DNA of 64,000 nucleotides from contig VCJN01001884.1 of NCBI GenBank assembly GCA_006384855.1, positions 1 through 64,000 on the forward strand, in the 5' to 3' direction. Positions 1 to 11,844 of this stretch are shown here, one piece after another; position 1 is the first letter of the stretch, and each line of letters begins with the position of its first letter. Under the pieces are notes generated by a model. That model had not been told where the DNA came from. It saw nothing but the letters and a program-made list of their open reading frames with translations, and ran no database searches. The DNA comes from Tetraselmis striata. Its lineage: Eukaryota > Chlorophyta > Chlorodendrophyceae > Chlorodendrales > Chlorodendraceae. The position numbers and the translations under genes are program-made.

Positions 1-1502
1 CCGGAAGCGGGCAGCTGCTAGTGCGAGTCCTGGCCTGCTCCACCAGCCCTGGCGACTGGCGCACCTACCAAGGGGACGTCGATATGTTCCGCAGCCCCGC
101 GGACCTCGGCGGCTTCCCATACGTCCCGTCGGGTGATGTGTGCGGCATAGTGGAGGCGGTCGACCCGGCAAGCGATGGCGCAGGTGCACCAGCAGCACAG
201 TCACTCTTCGACCTTGGGCAAATTACACATCAATTAATATGAGAGCAGGAGCTACCCTTGCTCGTGTGCCAAGGGGCGATCCTTGGTCGCGATCGGCGAT
301 CTCGGCATCAGCACTTTTGCTCACACCCAGAGCCCCCACGCGCAAATTGCGGCCGAGCCGACCGCCCACTTACACGGCTGCCGCTGGGTGGCAGGTGCTC
401 GCTTCGCGGTGGGCGACTGCATTGTCGGAACTTGGGCGGGGACCCCGCTCGGCGGCATGGCCGAGTACGCGCTCCTGGACGTGGAGCTCACAGCACCCAA
501 ACCAGCGGGCCTGTCCCCAGCGGAGGCCGCGGCCCTGCCCAACAGCTCGCTGCATGCCCTGGACGCGCTCCGCGAGGCGGAGGTCCGGCCCGGAGAGCGC
601 GTGCTGGTGCTGGGCGGTGGTGGGGGGGTGGGCACCGCTCTGCTCCAATTGCTTAAGAACGAGGCGAACGCCGGCTTTGTTGCCACCACCGCCTCCGCGC
701 CGCAGGTATGATATGGGTGGGGTCGACTATGTATCGTGATGACATGAGATTAGTTCGCCTTATATTTCGCAGCTGGCTCATTTAACTATATTTATTAGTC
801 GCTAAAGACTGGTTATATATATTTATATACATGTATATGTATATTCATAGATATGTGTATATATGAATTGGTGTAACTTTTGAAAAGCATATGTGTACGT
901 TTTTTTTAAATGACATATTTGCGGTTATTATAGACATTTATTAGGCGCTCGTGCAGATAAACTCTCATTTTCATGCTGGCATGCGGCTGCAGGCAGAGCT
1001 GCTGGCCTCGCTGGGCGCGGACCGTGTGATTGACTACACCAAAGAGGCCTGGTCTGAGTCGCCCGAGTTTGTCTCCAACCCGTTTGATGTCGTCATCGAC
1101 TGCGCAGAGGGGCTGTCCGGCTGGGAGGCCGCAAAGCGTTCGCGCGGCGTGAAGCGCGGAGGGGAAGGCGGCCGCTTCATCGCCGTCAGCAGCGACGACC
1201 CGCACATGCAGATCCACAACGCCGCACAGCTCGCAGCCTTCTCCGCAACCACGTTGCTGCGGGAGCCGGCCTCTCGCGTGCGAGCAGCTGATTGGCCGCG
1301 CTACCACATGTACCTGGGTGGCGCCACGCCCGCGTCGTTGGCGGAGGTGTGTGCGCTGGCGGAGGCCGGCCGCCTACGCGTGGTGCTGGACCCCGCTGGG
1401 CCCTTCCCCTTCACCACCGAGGGCTTGCGCGCTGCCTACAACTTGCAGGCTAGCTTCCATGCCCACGGAAAGGTGGTGGTTGAGATCGAGCCGCAGGCGT
1501 GA
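1..1502 (+). CDS. Zinc-type alcohol dehydrogenase / quinone oxidoreductase-like (MDR) protein, 5' partial
   Basis: Three exons are visible: before 3-183, 395-705 and 993-1502 (stop at the end). The joins keep phase (G|GT at the first, CAG|GCA at the second) and give about 333 residues. Exon 1 starts mid-protein and carries the GroES-like fold signature (SPGDW, then FPYVPSGDVCG.VE). Exon 2 has VGD and the Rossmann loop VLVLGGGGGVG; exon 3 has LGADRVIDYT, the usual nucleotide-binding stretch of quinone-reductase/RTN4IP1-like members of the medium-chain dehydrogenase/reductase family. No structural zinc cysteine cluster is visible, so it is probably a zinc-free NAD(P)H quinone/enone reductase. 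The N-terminus lies outside the window. The intron at 706-992 is AT-rich. Family is firm; substrate unknown. Confidence 0.88.
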
Positions 1503-2131
1503 CTCCTTTGTGGCTCCATTCTCGCCACCGCCAAATTGGAATTCAAGAGGCACACCACGCCGGAGCATTGCTCCCCTCTGCCCGTACAATGATTTGCCCT
1601 GCTGAGTGCTGCACATACTGTACACAGCGATTCCGCATACAGAATGCCGTCTGCTGAAGTAAGCACCATCTAGCTGTCAGAGCGTAGGGAGTGATGGACT
1701 TTCGGTCATAGTATGCTGGTGATGATGCAGATTCCCAATCAGCTCGGCATTGGCAGTCGCGATAGTGAATGTCAACATTTTGCGCCAAATGATGTCCTTA
1801 TTGCCCCCTTGCAGCTAAATAATATATACGCAGTTGATTGTACATGCGGGTGACTTGCGTTAGGGGAGTTGGTATTTGAGCCAAAGGCTCCCCGCCATGT
1901 CGCCGCAGCCCAGGGCGACGTGTCCGCTGCCATGCTGATTGGGGAGGCAGGTCATCCGGTAGTGGGATTGTATGCCTGAGCTTCACCCCGAATTCATCGG
2001 CAATCAGCTACTACTACTTTACAGAGCCCTCAGCGGTCGGGGAGGGGAAAGGGGGCATGTCACGGCCATCACCTCACAGCTGGTGAGGTGCCATGCTGCC
2101 ACCAGAGGCCTGTGAAAAAGGGCTCGCTTCA
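1503..2131. other. Spacer between convergent MDR and TIM14 genes
   Basis: The MDR gene (+) and TIM14 (-) converge here, so the stretch holds both 3' UTRs. No coding potential or repeat copy was recognised. A minus-strand TGTAA (plus-strand ttaca at 2019-2023), the usual green-algal polyadenylation signal, sits about 110 nt beyond the TIM14 stop. Confidence 0.5.
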
Positions 2132-2497
2132 TCAGAAAGGGGACCCGCCGGGACTCTTCTTGCCGCTGAGGATGTCCTTAGCCTCGTTGATCTTGGCCGC
2201 GAGGTAGCTGCTGCCGCCGGCGTCGGGGTGGTTGGCTACCATGATCCGCTTGTGCGCCGCCTTTATCCGGTCGGCCTGCGCACTCTCGCGCACGCCCAGA
2301 ATCTGAGACGCCTCCCGCTTGGTCATCTCAGGCAGGAAGCCGCCGTCGTAGAAGCGCCGCAGCCGGGGAGGCGCTGCCTTGAACGCCTGGTATGCGGTGA
2401 TGGCGTAGCGCGCTCCCATGGCTGCCGCCGCCACGCCAAACCCAGCTATCATTGGAGTCGCCTGCCACAGTTCACACGTGAGAGGGGAGGGCGACAT
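2132..2497 (-). CDS. TIM14: TIM14/PAM18 J-domain co-chaperone of the mitochondrial import motor
   Basis: The C-terminal exon encodes a short hydrophobic N-terminal segment (MIAGFG...), FYDGGF, then a J-like domain with the invariant HPD (ANHPDAGGS) and INEAKDIL, ending SPF at a TGA. This is the standard plant-like TIM14 layout: the protein sits in the inner mitochondrial membrane and stimulates mtHsp70 ATPase during presequence import. Length is about 110-121 aa, normal for the family. The reading frame is open to an ATG at 2497, but a good acceptor (TGTGGCAG) ends at 2462, and ATPMIAGF after it matches the family's usual N-terminus. A tiny 5' exon carrying only the start codon is therefore possible; none with a clear donor was found nearby. 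Confidence 0.9.
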   Translation of the reverse strand: MSPSPLTCELWQATPMIAGFGVAAAAMGARYAITAYQAFKAAPPRLRRFYDGGFLPEMTKREASQILGVRESAQADRIKAAHKRIMVANHPDAGGSSYLAAKINEAKDILSGKKSPGGSPF

Positions 2498-3630
2498 TTA
2501 GTGGTTGGATGTAGGAAGAGAAACCTCACAACCGGTCCCCAAATGTCACCAGCACCAGCCACACCTGCCCACCGTTCGGACGGAGACCAATGCCGGGGAT
2601 GCAAGGGTTGTAAGTAGGGGGGGGGGGGGGGGGGGGATGCAGCACTTGTATGTGGATCTGCATGACGTGGGCATATAAAGTGATACTAATCCACCCTAAG
2701 CACCCCCAGTGCTAATGGTGCTTATTGGGGTGGGAGTGGGAGTGTGGGGGGCTCAAGGGAGGAGGTGCCAGAGTGGGCTGCGTTTTCCTCCGCGCAAAAC
2801 GCGCAAATTGTCCCCGTCTGTCTGGCGGGAGCCTTCCTATCTCGCCGGTGGGGAAGTGGAGCCCAGCGAGCACACACGCTGGGTACTGGCGCACCATGTC
2901 GCGCTGCGTGAGATCTCCGGGGATGTCTCCAGTATCGAACGCCCGGCGCCGGGTTGGTGCTGCACGCCTGCCGCCCCGCTCCGAGGAATGCAGCCACGCG
3001 CCGCCGCTCCGCTGCTAGCCGCCTCCGCGGCAAGAACTAATGCCGGCTCGCCAGTGGCAGGTTGCCTTCAGAAGGGAAAGCGGGTCTAGCTGGCGCGGAG
3101 TGTTTGCTGTCGTCGCGCGTGCTGCCGTGCTGCTCCGTAATAGCTGAGCTGCTGCTTGCTGCGCTGTCTGAGGCGCCGCCGCTTGTTTGTTCTAATGACG
3201 GGCGCTGTCTGAGGGCGTCAGGGCTTACTACTGCGCCTGGCCAGCAGGGCGGAGGGCTTTAGGGTTTAATCTGGTTTTCAAGGTTTTGGGCCACGCGCCA
3301 CCCTCTGCTCCCCGCGGGCTGCTGGGATGCTGAGCCCATTCGTTATTTGCACTGTACTGTACCGGTATATAATCCTTACACATAGCGACAACCTGTACTA
3401 TGATGCGCGCGACCAGATGATGACGGCATTTTGGGAAGGGAAAAATTATTCATCATTTTATATTTATTCCAGCTACAGCGTCGGGCCTTCCCTCACAGTG
3501 CTTTTTATTGTTGCACATATGTATCGCACTCCCGAAATGCTTTCCTCCGCAGGTTGGGGCTTGCCCCAACTCGCATTACTCGAATGCATGGGCCGACGCC
3601 CAAACGGGTAGGGAGGACCTTTCGTGGTCA
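2498..3630. other. Spacer upstream of TIM14, no recognised gene
   Basis: Begins with the probable TIM14 promoter/5' UTR and includes a pure G run at about 2619-2636. A GC-rich stretch at 2760-3260 has several overlapping short ORFs in different frames but none resembles a known protein. Composition drops toward AT at 3320-3530. I see nothing further. Confidence 0.4.
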
Positions 3631-3634
3631 GTGC

Positions 3635-3885
3635 CGGGTATTTTGATGGCAGTGTTTTAGATGGTGATCCAACAGTGCTGGACTCTAATTAGTCTTGCAC
3701 AATGCTTCGGCAATTTGCTTGTTGACAATAATCGAGCGTCGCCTGCCCATGGCTTTTTCCGTAACTGGATCGCTGCCTAAACGGCCGTCGTAGAGACGCA
3801 AGGGTTTCACCGGTGCCAGTCATGTCCCAGGGGCGGAAGAAAAAGGATGACGGCATTATTGTATCACGACGCGACGCGGGATGTA
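3635..3885 (+). repeat. Dispersed repeat C, copy 1
   Basis: A stretch containing ATGGCAGTGTT, GCCCATGGCTTT, ACTGGAT/CGCTGCCTA and GTCATGTCCCAGGGGCGG is matched in the same order and orientation at about 14420-14672 with many substitutions. Both copies look like fragments of one old mobile element. Ends are approximate. Confidence 0.6.
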
Positions 3886-4255
3886 TGCTGGCGGTCCCTG
3901 ACTCCCTATCTAATCTGCATGTTGCATTAGTTAAACATCGTCATCTAGCGGGGCCGTTGGCCTCTGCCCTAAAGTTGCTCCCCTCCAAGCGCTCTCACGT
4001 TGCCCGTGCCGGCTGCTTGGCCGCTGGGACTGAGCCGGCGTCTGCAATGCGCTCGGCGGCCGACCTCCAAGCTATCCCGCATTACGTACTCGGACTTCCC
4101 CTTGCACTCCATGCGGAAAGTCCAGGAAACCCTGAGCCACCGCATTCACACGGTCCGCTTCGCAAAGCTTGCTGCGCGTATGCCTACAAGCGGCTCTGAC
4201 AGTAACCGCTTAGTTATTCCGGGGCCGCCTCTTATTACGCGATGCTACGGCGTTC

Positions 4256-5100
4256 ATGGTGACTGATCCTCCGAGTGATGGTCGCCTTGGTGAAGTCCGT
4301 GAGCGTTCCCCTGAGTACTACGATTCCATGTTCCGTGTTGCCGCTTGCCGCCCATTTGGCCTTCCGGCGGCTCCTGTCCTCTCCCTTGGCGAGCTCTGCC
4401 CTTGTGTTTTTTGCTCCTTCTCGAAACAAGGCATGCTGGCCCATTTTGAGGCTGCTGGCGTGGAATTCCCTCCTTCAGCTTGGGCGGTCGCGTACGCTGA
4501 TCACGTGGCACGTTGCTACGGGGGCGACTCCAATCACGCCGCACACGAGTGGGCGGCACATGGACTTTCCGACGTTTGCCACGACGTGAAGTCCGCCTTG
4601 GGCATGGGTGTCCAGATCCTCACAACCCCGTCGGTGCTTGTTTCTCTTCCGAAGGGCAGCCTGCGACGGCCGGCCGGCCGATGTTGGGCTTTTTGGGTAT
4701 GGTGGTATCCGCGGGAACACGGTTGCTGTCGATACCACCATTGCCCCTATCCTCGGCGCGTCAAGCTCGGATCCAACGACTGCATATTGCGGGCCGCAGA
4801 GCGCCACAAAATCCAGAAGTATGGCGAGGGTGTCCGAAACGCCGCCGGCATGCTTCGCTTTGTTCCTTTCGCCGTTTCCGAGTTCGGCTCGCTGGCCCCG
4901 CAAGCTGATGCCTTCTTGGTGGAGCTCGCGAAAGCTAGCCACACACACACACTGGCCAAAAAATCGGCCAGCTCTTGTCTGCGTGGCGCCGCCGTTTGTC
5001 CTTGCTCATCAACATGGCTCATGCAGACAACGTTCTTGGCGGGGTCGCGGCCGCGCGCGCCGCACGTGATGGTGCTCTTGCGCTGCGTCGCGTCGCTCGT
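4256..5100 (+). pseudogene. Decayed C-terminal part of a non-LTR retrotransposon ORF2
   Basis: Fragments in different frames read in order like the domain that follows reverse transcriptase in many algal/plant non-LTR elements. These are HAAHEWAAHGL...CHDVKSALG (about 4535-4605), RPADVG followed by VAVDTTIAP (about 4670-4745, another frame), and FVPFAVSEFGSLAPQADAF (about 4859-4915, back in the first frame). The RPAD...VD spacing resembles the acidic residues of a PD-(D/E)xK-like nuclease core. Frame changes between the blocks mean it cannot encode an intact protein. A single frame stays open from 4256 to 5365, but most of that reading is not protein-like. The RT domain itself was not found upstream. 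Confidence 0.55.
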
Positions 5101-5317
5101 CGGCCTGTGTTACTATGACCCGGGTCATTGGCTGCAAGAGTCCTCGCCACGGCTGATGGCCCACCCCATGGCGGTGGTCCCTTTGGCTCTTGGCATCTTG
5201 GCGACTTCGTGTTTCCCTTGCCTTTCCCTTGGTTCTTGGCTCCGTGCTGGCCTCCTGCTCGACCTTGGTTTCAGACTTATGTCTCTCTTTTGCTGGCAAC
5301 CTTTCATAGTTGCTGTT

Positions 5318-6043
5318 ACACCTGACCACAAAAGTCTTGCCCCCCTTGTCAAGCATCAACAGTAGATTGGCTCATTATGAGCCCTCACCTTCGTTTCCGG
5401 CCGCGCCCTTCCATGTGTCATACGTGAACACGACATCATGCGTGGGGGGAGCCCTAAGTGACGTTTGTTGGGCTCTCGTTGTAAAAGCCATATGTGTGCG
5501 TGTCATTGTTCAGGGTTAGTAATGAATTTGATGACCCAATGTCACAAGGGCACGAATTTTTATATCGCACGTATATGCGTTCTATCTGTACGGATGCACG
5601 CCAAGAGTTAGCTCTACCATCGTAGAGCACATTCACAAAGGCGCGCTCTCCCCCACCGTCGGCATGCAAGCAAGTGAGCAGTTCCCGCAAAACGGCCAAT
5701 ACTGCGCTAAAGGCTTGCTCCAAAGCCAACACACCTACAGCTGCTGTCCGCATTCAATGCGCCCCTGGTAGAGCCGGGCTTCAGCCCATATTGCGCAGGG
5801 GTGCAGCCCCCGAGCGAGTCAGCGAGTGGGTCCATATGGTCACCTGCTAGGGAATCGTCCAGGGTATGTGGTAGGGCTGGCCATCAATACGCTCCCATAT
5901 TCTGCTATCGGGCTGCGCCTAGCGGGCCCCGAAGCGGGAAAAATCCGCCCACGAGGGGCGATTACATCGCCTTTTTATCGGGATGCGGGTCGCGCGGTAA
6001 GCCACTGTACTAGGGTTTGTAGAAGAACCTAAAAATATTTGCA
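5318..6043 (+). repeat. Dispersed repeat A, copy 1 (about 726 bp)
   Basis: Nearly colinear with 60098-60826 in the same orientation, sharing long identical stretches around CATGTGTCATACGTGAACAC, GGCATGCAAGCAAGTGAGCAG, GGTATGTGGTAGGGCTGGCC and GCCACTGTACTAGGGTTTGT. Differences are point changes and small indels. No coding capacity or terminal inverted repeats were recognised. Both copies end just before a C-rich run. Confidence 0.85.
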
Positions 6044-6562
6044 TGCCCCCCCCCGCCCCCTACCCCCCTCGGTTATATTTACCAAGCGGGTCATACGCGA
6101 GCGGTACGGTATGCAGCTCGTGGGTCCAATGATGAGGGCTAGAGGATTATTGCCCGTACTGGTGTGAATTACAAAAAGGGCAGTTCCCCGTGCTGGTATA
6201 GAGCCGATAGATAAACTAGCTTACGATTTTATTAACTACCTAAAAACGCCTGCAGCGAACAATCTACCAGCATTTTAAAAATATTCAAAAATTTTATTTT
6301 GATGAACATCGATGCATGATGCATGATGGGCGGATGATATGATGGTGGAGCGGTTGGGCTGGGGCTCCGTCGAATGCTGGCGGGGCGGGCATGGAGCGGT
6401 TCCACCTCCGGCTAGCCCCCACAACACTACACCCTTCAAGACCTCAGTCCCTTCTCGCCCCGTCCCTCTGAACCCAGGTCAGAATTTTAATTTGCTCATC
6501 ATTCCCCAGAGTCCCGGGCAGCTGCTCCTTCAATCCGGTCTCAGGCCGTCGTAAGGGGCGCG
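6044..6562. other. Spacer upstream of the coiled-coil gene
   Basis: C-rich runs at about 6046-6068, then AT-rich DNA. Positions 6161-6190 contain GGTGTGAATTACAAAAAGGG followed by CAGTTCCCC, which recurs at 28610-28640 next to a non-LTR element fragment. The last 200 bp before 6563 should contain the promoter and 5' UTR; no element was recognised. Confidence 0.4.
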
Positions 6563-9500
6563 ATGAGCGCGGCCCTGCGGGAGCTGGACGACCTCAAGCG
6601 GCTACTGGAGAACCAGACCGCGCACCTTGGCTCCTCCCGCCGCCGCCCCTCCTCCACCTACAGCAGCCCGCGCAGCTCCGCGATACGCGAGGGGATCGTG
6701 AGCCGCAGCATGGACGGAGGCGTCAATGGCTACACGTCGATGCTGTCTCATACTGAGGTGCGTCGCTGCGTGGCCGTTGGGCAAGGGGTGGGCGCACTAC
6801 CGTGCAGCGCTCGCGCGGGGCGTCAGGAATATTCGGTGCAATTATTGCATCAGTATTTAAGGACCGTGTAACGGCCATATGTTTACTGCTAGCGAACGAC
6901 AGCTTACCTGCCGCGCCATGCGTTCGGGGAGGGGCTAACACCGCGTCCACCTGTCCTTATCAGGACTATTGCCAGCTGCCTCTGGCCCGGATCCCACAAA
7001 TGCTCTCACTCGCGGCTTCGGGGGTTGGGTTTGCTGGCGTGGGGTTAGCCGCGGCAACGGGGTGCTGCGGCGGACTGTGCATGCTGGCGGCGGGCCGGAT
7101 ATGGCGCATGCATCATGCCACCGGGGCCGAATTTCGGGCTACGCGGACCCAGAGCGGAACATCAACTGCTCGTCCCGGTAGATGATCATTCTCAAAGCAT
7201 CATAGGCTGGCGTTACACCGGCGTCGGTGGTGTTGTGGTCCAGCGCCGGTGTCGCACGTGCGGGCTGGCCAGTGGGCGCCAAGCCCCCTTGCGGCTAAGC
7301 TATGCGTAATGGGTGCCAATAACCTACGAAACTATCATTTATACGCAGCTTTAAGCTACCCTGTACGGGTGCCGACGCACTGCGGATAAGCAAGCCACCT
7401 TAACCTCAGAAACTTTGGGGTTGTCTGGCGGCGGCTCTTTCTTAGTTGCTGTATATAGTACTCGTCTTGTCGTGAGAGGCAAAAGGCAAGGCGCTTTCTT
7501 GCTAAAGCGGATTTCTAAGTTTAACGTGCGTTGGCACCTGTAGTTCGTTACGGGCCAGTTTCTATTTCCACTTTAGCCCCGTAGGATAGACACATTACAG
7601 AAGTAAGATATTGACTTGTCAGCTGGGCGTGGGATGCTGTTCATTTTGCCCAATAATCCACATTTACAACGCTACAGGTCTACACAGGCAATACCGGCAT
7701 CTCACAGGGACCTGCGGAATAAGCATTATCTCATTTACATGCCGGGTTGTTATTGCTCGGCCGCTTATATCCATAGGGCCCGGAGCTGGTGGGGGGCAGG
7801 GGGGGGGGGGGGGGGGGGGGGGGGGGGGCTGACACCCCGCCCCGTACGACGCTGCAGGAGAATGTGGAGCGCCTGAACAAGGCCATGGAGGCGGCGGAGG
7901 AGGAGATGGAGGCGGCGTTCAGGCGCGCGGGCGACATCCACCGCGTGCAGGTGCAGCGGCGCAGCGCTGAGTCGGCCGAGCTCAAGCGCCTGCTGCAGGC
8001 CAAGGAGGAGGCGCTGGAGAGCATGAAGGAGACGATAACCTCCGCCAAGCGCACGCTGGAGTCCAAGCTGGCGCAGACGGAGTCGGCTCTAGCCCAGCGA
8101 GACGCTGAGGTGCCCTCTGCCCCCTCTTCAGATCAACTCCCAGACGGCGGCCTCAACTCCCCTCCCTCACTCCCATCCCACAATACGCGGCGTTGATCAC
8201 ATGATTGTATCCACTATGGCCTGTTTCCAACCACTATGCTACTGTGGGAATGCATGACCCCCCCCCCCCCCCCCCCAGCCCCTCCGTTTCCTCCACATGT
8301 ACCCCAACGCCGCTGCCTTGCTTGCGTCTCTCCTGGCAACGAGAGCAGGCCTCCCGGGTTGAACGCAGCCTGCCGCCTCAAGGCACCTCCTCCCAGCCCC
8401 GGTCACTTTGCTCTGCATCTGTGGCTGCAGATCATCGGGTTTCAGGACGAGAACCGCAAGCTGCGCGCCGAGGTGCGCAGCCTGCGGGACGAGCTGGAGA
8501 AGGAGGCCACCAGCGTGCAGTTTGCGACGGACTCGCTGTCCCGGCGCGACGCTGAGACGAGCGCCAAGCTGCGCGAGCTCAACGACACGCTGAAGGAGCT
8601 GAGCGGCGACAAGAGCCGGCTGGCAGCCAAGCTGCAGACGGAGGTGCTGGAGAAGGTGCTGCCCCCCTAGCCACGACGATGCCTGGTGGTTTACCATATA
8701 CTCTTAGGGGATCCGCCACGTGAGGAGATAGTACCACAACCCCGGGGATGCTGACCCACAGCTGACTTGGTCCGCCATCCTGCGGGGTGCAGGAGGCGCT
8801 GCAGAAGCGCATGCAGACGTTTCAGGCTGAAATGGACGCGCTGAAGATGGAGGCGGCAGCGGAGCGCGACACCCTCACAGTGGAGATGAAGACGCTTCGC
8901 GAGAAGGTGAGCGGGCGGCCGAGGATATAGGGTTTCTAGGGTTTAGTGTTTTGCAGCAGTGGCGGTGGCGGTGGCAACGGCAGACGCAGTGTGTGGGATT
9001 GGAAGGACGGTGATGGTGTCTGTTCAGGAGAGCACGGGTACGGGCTGCCGTAGCGATATGCACTTTAAGACTTTCAGTGCTGCCATCGCTAGGATGGCTG
9101 TACGGGGCAGGGAGAGGGGGGGGGGGGGGGGGGGGAGGGGGCAATTCACAGGGAATTTAGGGTTTAGTCAGAACCCTAGAATCCTAGAACCCTTAGAAAT
9201 CCTAAACCCCAAGAACCTTATGCCACAGGTGCGTGTTGAGGAGGACATCCGGCGGGAGTACCAACGCCGATATGAGTCAGAGAAGGCCAAGCGCAAGCTT
9301 TCCTCGGTCGGCAAGGAGAAGGTGCGCTGTGCGTCACAATCAGAAACTTCCTTGCGATGCTGTGTCACTGCGCTGCGGCCTGCAGACTCCTCGTGCTACC
9401 GCTGACGTTGCTGCTGCCGAGCCGATTTGATGACTCTCCTTCTCGGCCCGCGCAGGAATCGCTGACACTGAAGGAGCTTGAGAAAAAGCTGCGGTCAGAG

Positions 9501-10734
9501 CGCCGCTGCCGCAAGGCGTCTGAAAAGTGGCTCAAGGCCGAGCTCAATTCGCGGGTATGGAACCCCCCCCCCCCCCCCCCCCCCCGGTGCCTCGCTACGG
9601 CTTGGCCTTTTTTCTCCTGTTGTGGCACATGCATGCGTTGACGCATTTTCGTATACAAGCCTGCCTGTAGAAACACCTTTTTCGTCCCTCTCTGCCTATC
9701 TCTGCTTACACATACATGTATGTATTAGTTACAACACATACATTCATACACACAGAAAACGTATGTACATACATATACACATATAGTCAATGTTACATAT
9801 ACATATATTTCTTTCTCCCTCCCTCTCTCTCTGTATATATGACTACATACACATATGCATGCACACGCATGCATATTTATGCATACATACATACATATAA
9901 ATGAAAATATATATATGAAAATATATCTATGTGTGTATATATTTATATGTAGATGTGTATATATACATAAGTAGATGTACATAAATTTGTATATATGTAT
10001 ATATGTATTTATACGTATGTATATTTATTTGAGTATATATTGACATTTATACATAAATATGTATATGTATGTATGTACACATGTGTATATACACACGAAT
10101 GTATATGTATAACATATATACGTATACATAGGCATATATACACGCGTAAATATATGTATATATGTATACTTTATACATACATGTATGTCTATGTTACGCC
10201 GATGTAGACACAGCTCCATTACTGCGAATGAGAGCCATGGGGGCAACTAACTAGCCCTCCTACATTGCCATATGTCTTCCAATGTCGGCACGGGCTTCAT
10301 GGGTCGGATGCGCGAGTGCAAGTGTTTTACGGCACGTTGACAGCATTGGCTTTTGCGACCAGGAGGAGCTGGAGACTCTCTTCATGGCGCTGCGAGACAT
10401 TGCGCTGTCCAAGGACCGCGCCGCCTCGGAGCTGGGGCTGGACGAGATTGCGGCGCTGCTGGAGGAGCGTCAGCGCAACAGCAGCGGCCGCTACGTGAGC
10501 CCCGACCGTCGCGGTCCCGCTTCGGCGCCCGGCAGCAGCCGGCGCCACTACTACCACTATGACGACGATGCAGACTGGCGCTCGCCTGCCGGGGATGCGC
10601 TGCAGCAGGAGTTTGAGGTATCGCGCCGCCTGCTGGAGGAGGACAACACCCGGCTGAAGCACGAGCTGCACGAGGCCCGCCGCATTCTTACCGAGCGCCT
10701 GTCGTCGCCGCCACGGCGCAGCCGCCGGCTGTGA
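6563..10734 (+). CDS. Seven-exon coiled-coil protein, function unknown
   Basis: Exons 6563-6757, 7858-8109, 8431-8655, 8793-8906, 9229-9321, 9456-9554 and 10363-10734 give 449 aa with all six introns in phase 0. The start ATG begins MSAALRELDDLKRLLENQ. Residues about 66-325 are almost continuous heptad-rich coiled coil with frequent E/K/R/L and Q. A basic Ser/Arg-rich tail (RYVSPDRR, SSPPRRSRRL) contains a short further helix. No enzymatic motif, signal peptide or membrane segment is present. Basal-body, cytoskeletal or tethering roles would fit but are guesses. The intron at 9555-10362 carries 500 bp of TATACATA-type simple sequence; the introns at 6758-7857 and 8907-9228 carry G runs and those at 8110-8430 and 9555-10362 carry C runs. 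Confidence 0.8.
7360..7600 (+). repeat. Dispersed repeat D, copy 1 (inside intron 1 of the coiled-coil gene)
   Basis: Shares GTGCCGAC, AAGCCAC, GTTG.CTGGCGGC, CTTTCTTAG and GGCAAAAGGC in the same order with about 15415-15605. Divergence is substantial; boundaries are approximate. Confidence 0.45.
9151..9213. repeat. Degenerate telomere-like (TTTAGGG/CCCTAAA) patch in an intron
   Basis: Contains TTTAGGGTTTAG followed by CCCTAGAATCCTAGAACCC and CCTAAACCCC, so units of both orientations lie head to head. It sits in the intron 8907-9228 just before its acceptor. Confidence 0.6.
9700..10200. repeat. TATACATA-type AT-rich simple-sequence tract
   Basis: About 500 bp of interspersed TATATA, ATACAT, GTATGT and ACACAT units within intron 9555-10362. 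The only T-A-rich block in an otherwise GC-rich gene. Confidence 0.85.
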
Positions 10735-11844
10735 ATGATGCAGACGCGGTGCGGTGTTCGCTTTACTCCTCGGCGATCAGCGAGCAACTGCCGCCTGGGG
10801 GTCTGCGGTGAGGGTGCCGGCCTAGTTGACTCGGTACCTGGAAAGATGGGCACCAGCGGCCCGGGAAAGATGGGCTTGGCAGGTACCACCAGTCCAGGGT
10901 ATTGTGAACAAGGATTCTTCATTCTTCCTCCATCAGGTGTTGTTATGGTGCATGATTGACCCTTCCAGGGCCAAGCTGCAGCACACGGCGCGCGTACCGG
11001 GCACATAGGCGCCCATTTCAAATCTACGTCCGCGATGCATCCGTGTAGTATTCGTGTACGTTGGGAAAACAGAAATTGGCTCCGCCGACACGTAGAATTA
11101 TGGGTATCGACACGTTTAGTTCAATTCCGCGCTTCATGACACCGTTCACCCCTTCAATTTTCCGAGTTCAGCCTTTCCGTTTTGCAGAGGGGCAGTTCGT
11201 ATTGGACGCGGATCCTTATCGGGGCTGTATACATGGAAAGTACGCCTATACATGCCAATGATTTCGTACGCTGTGCACGATAGAGGTGCTGGCATTTGGC
11301 ATATTGTTCTTGTTGTTATCATTATTATTATGTCCCCACACTCACATTCAGCATGCGCGCTGGTGCGGTTGGTGCGGTGCCGTGTACCATACAGTAGGGG
11401 ATGGGATGCAGGCCAAATGCACAAGCGTCCCCTGGTAGGCGCTGCTGCGTACCAGGTATAGGGTGCCGGCGGCGGCAGCACGCCATGGGCAGTACCAGTG
11501 TTTGCGCACAGGTGTATGTGAGTATCCGTACCCGCAATACTAGGGTGATGCATGGCAAATGTATATCATCGATGCGAGTACAGAACGTTCCATGGCAACG
11601 CGATTCCGAAAGTGCTGCAGCGCCACACGCCGATGCGCACTGTGGGGGCCTCCACCGGGCCTACGCGAGACAGCTGGCTCGTGTGATTCGTGGCGATGCT
11701 CCGGATGCGCTGGGGCGGTAGGCGAGTTGGCGGCCATCTGCAGGTTCATCCAGCGGCGGTTGCCCGGTGCCAAAGATCGTCTGGCACTCATGGCCGCTCC
11801 CCCGGCAGTCCACTCGGGGCGGGAGACCTCACTCAGCGTCGGCC
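10735..11844. other. Spacer between convergent coiled-coil and HEN1 genes
   Basis: 3' flank of both genes. It contains moderately GC-rich sequence without a recognisable protein, an ATTATTATTATG stretch near 11330 and no homopolymer run. Short ORFs here have no family resemblance. Confidence 0.4.

Noticed and set aside
4256-5365. Intact 369-aa gene
   Set aside because: Protein-like blocks of a non-LTR element occur in more than one frame, so the single long frame is chance.
9716-10246. Tyr/Ile/His-rich short ORFs
   Set aside because: Product of the TATACATA simple-sequence tract in an intron.
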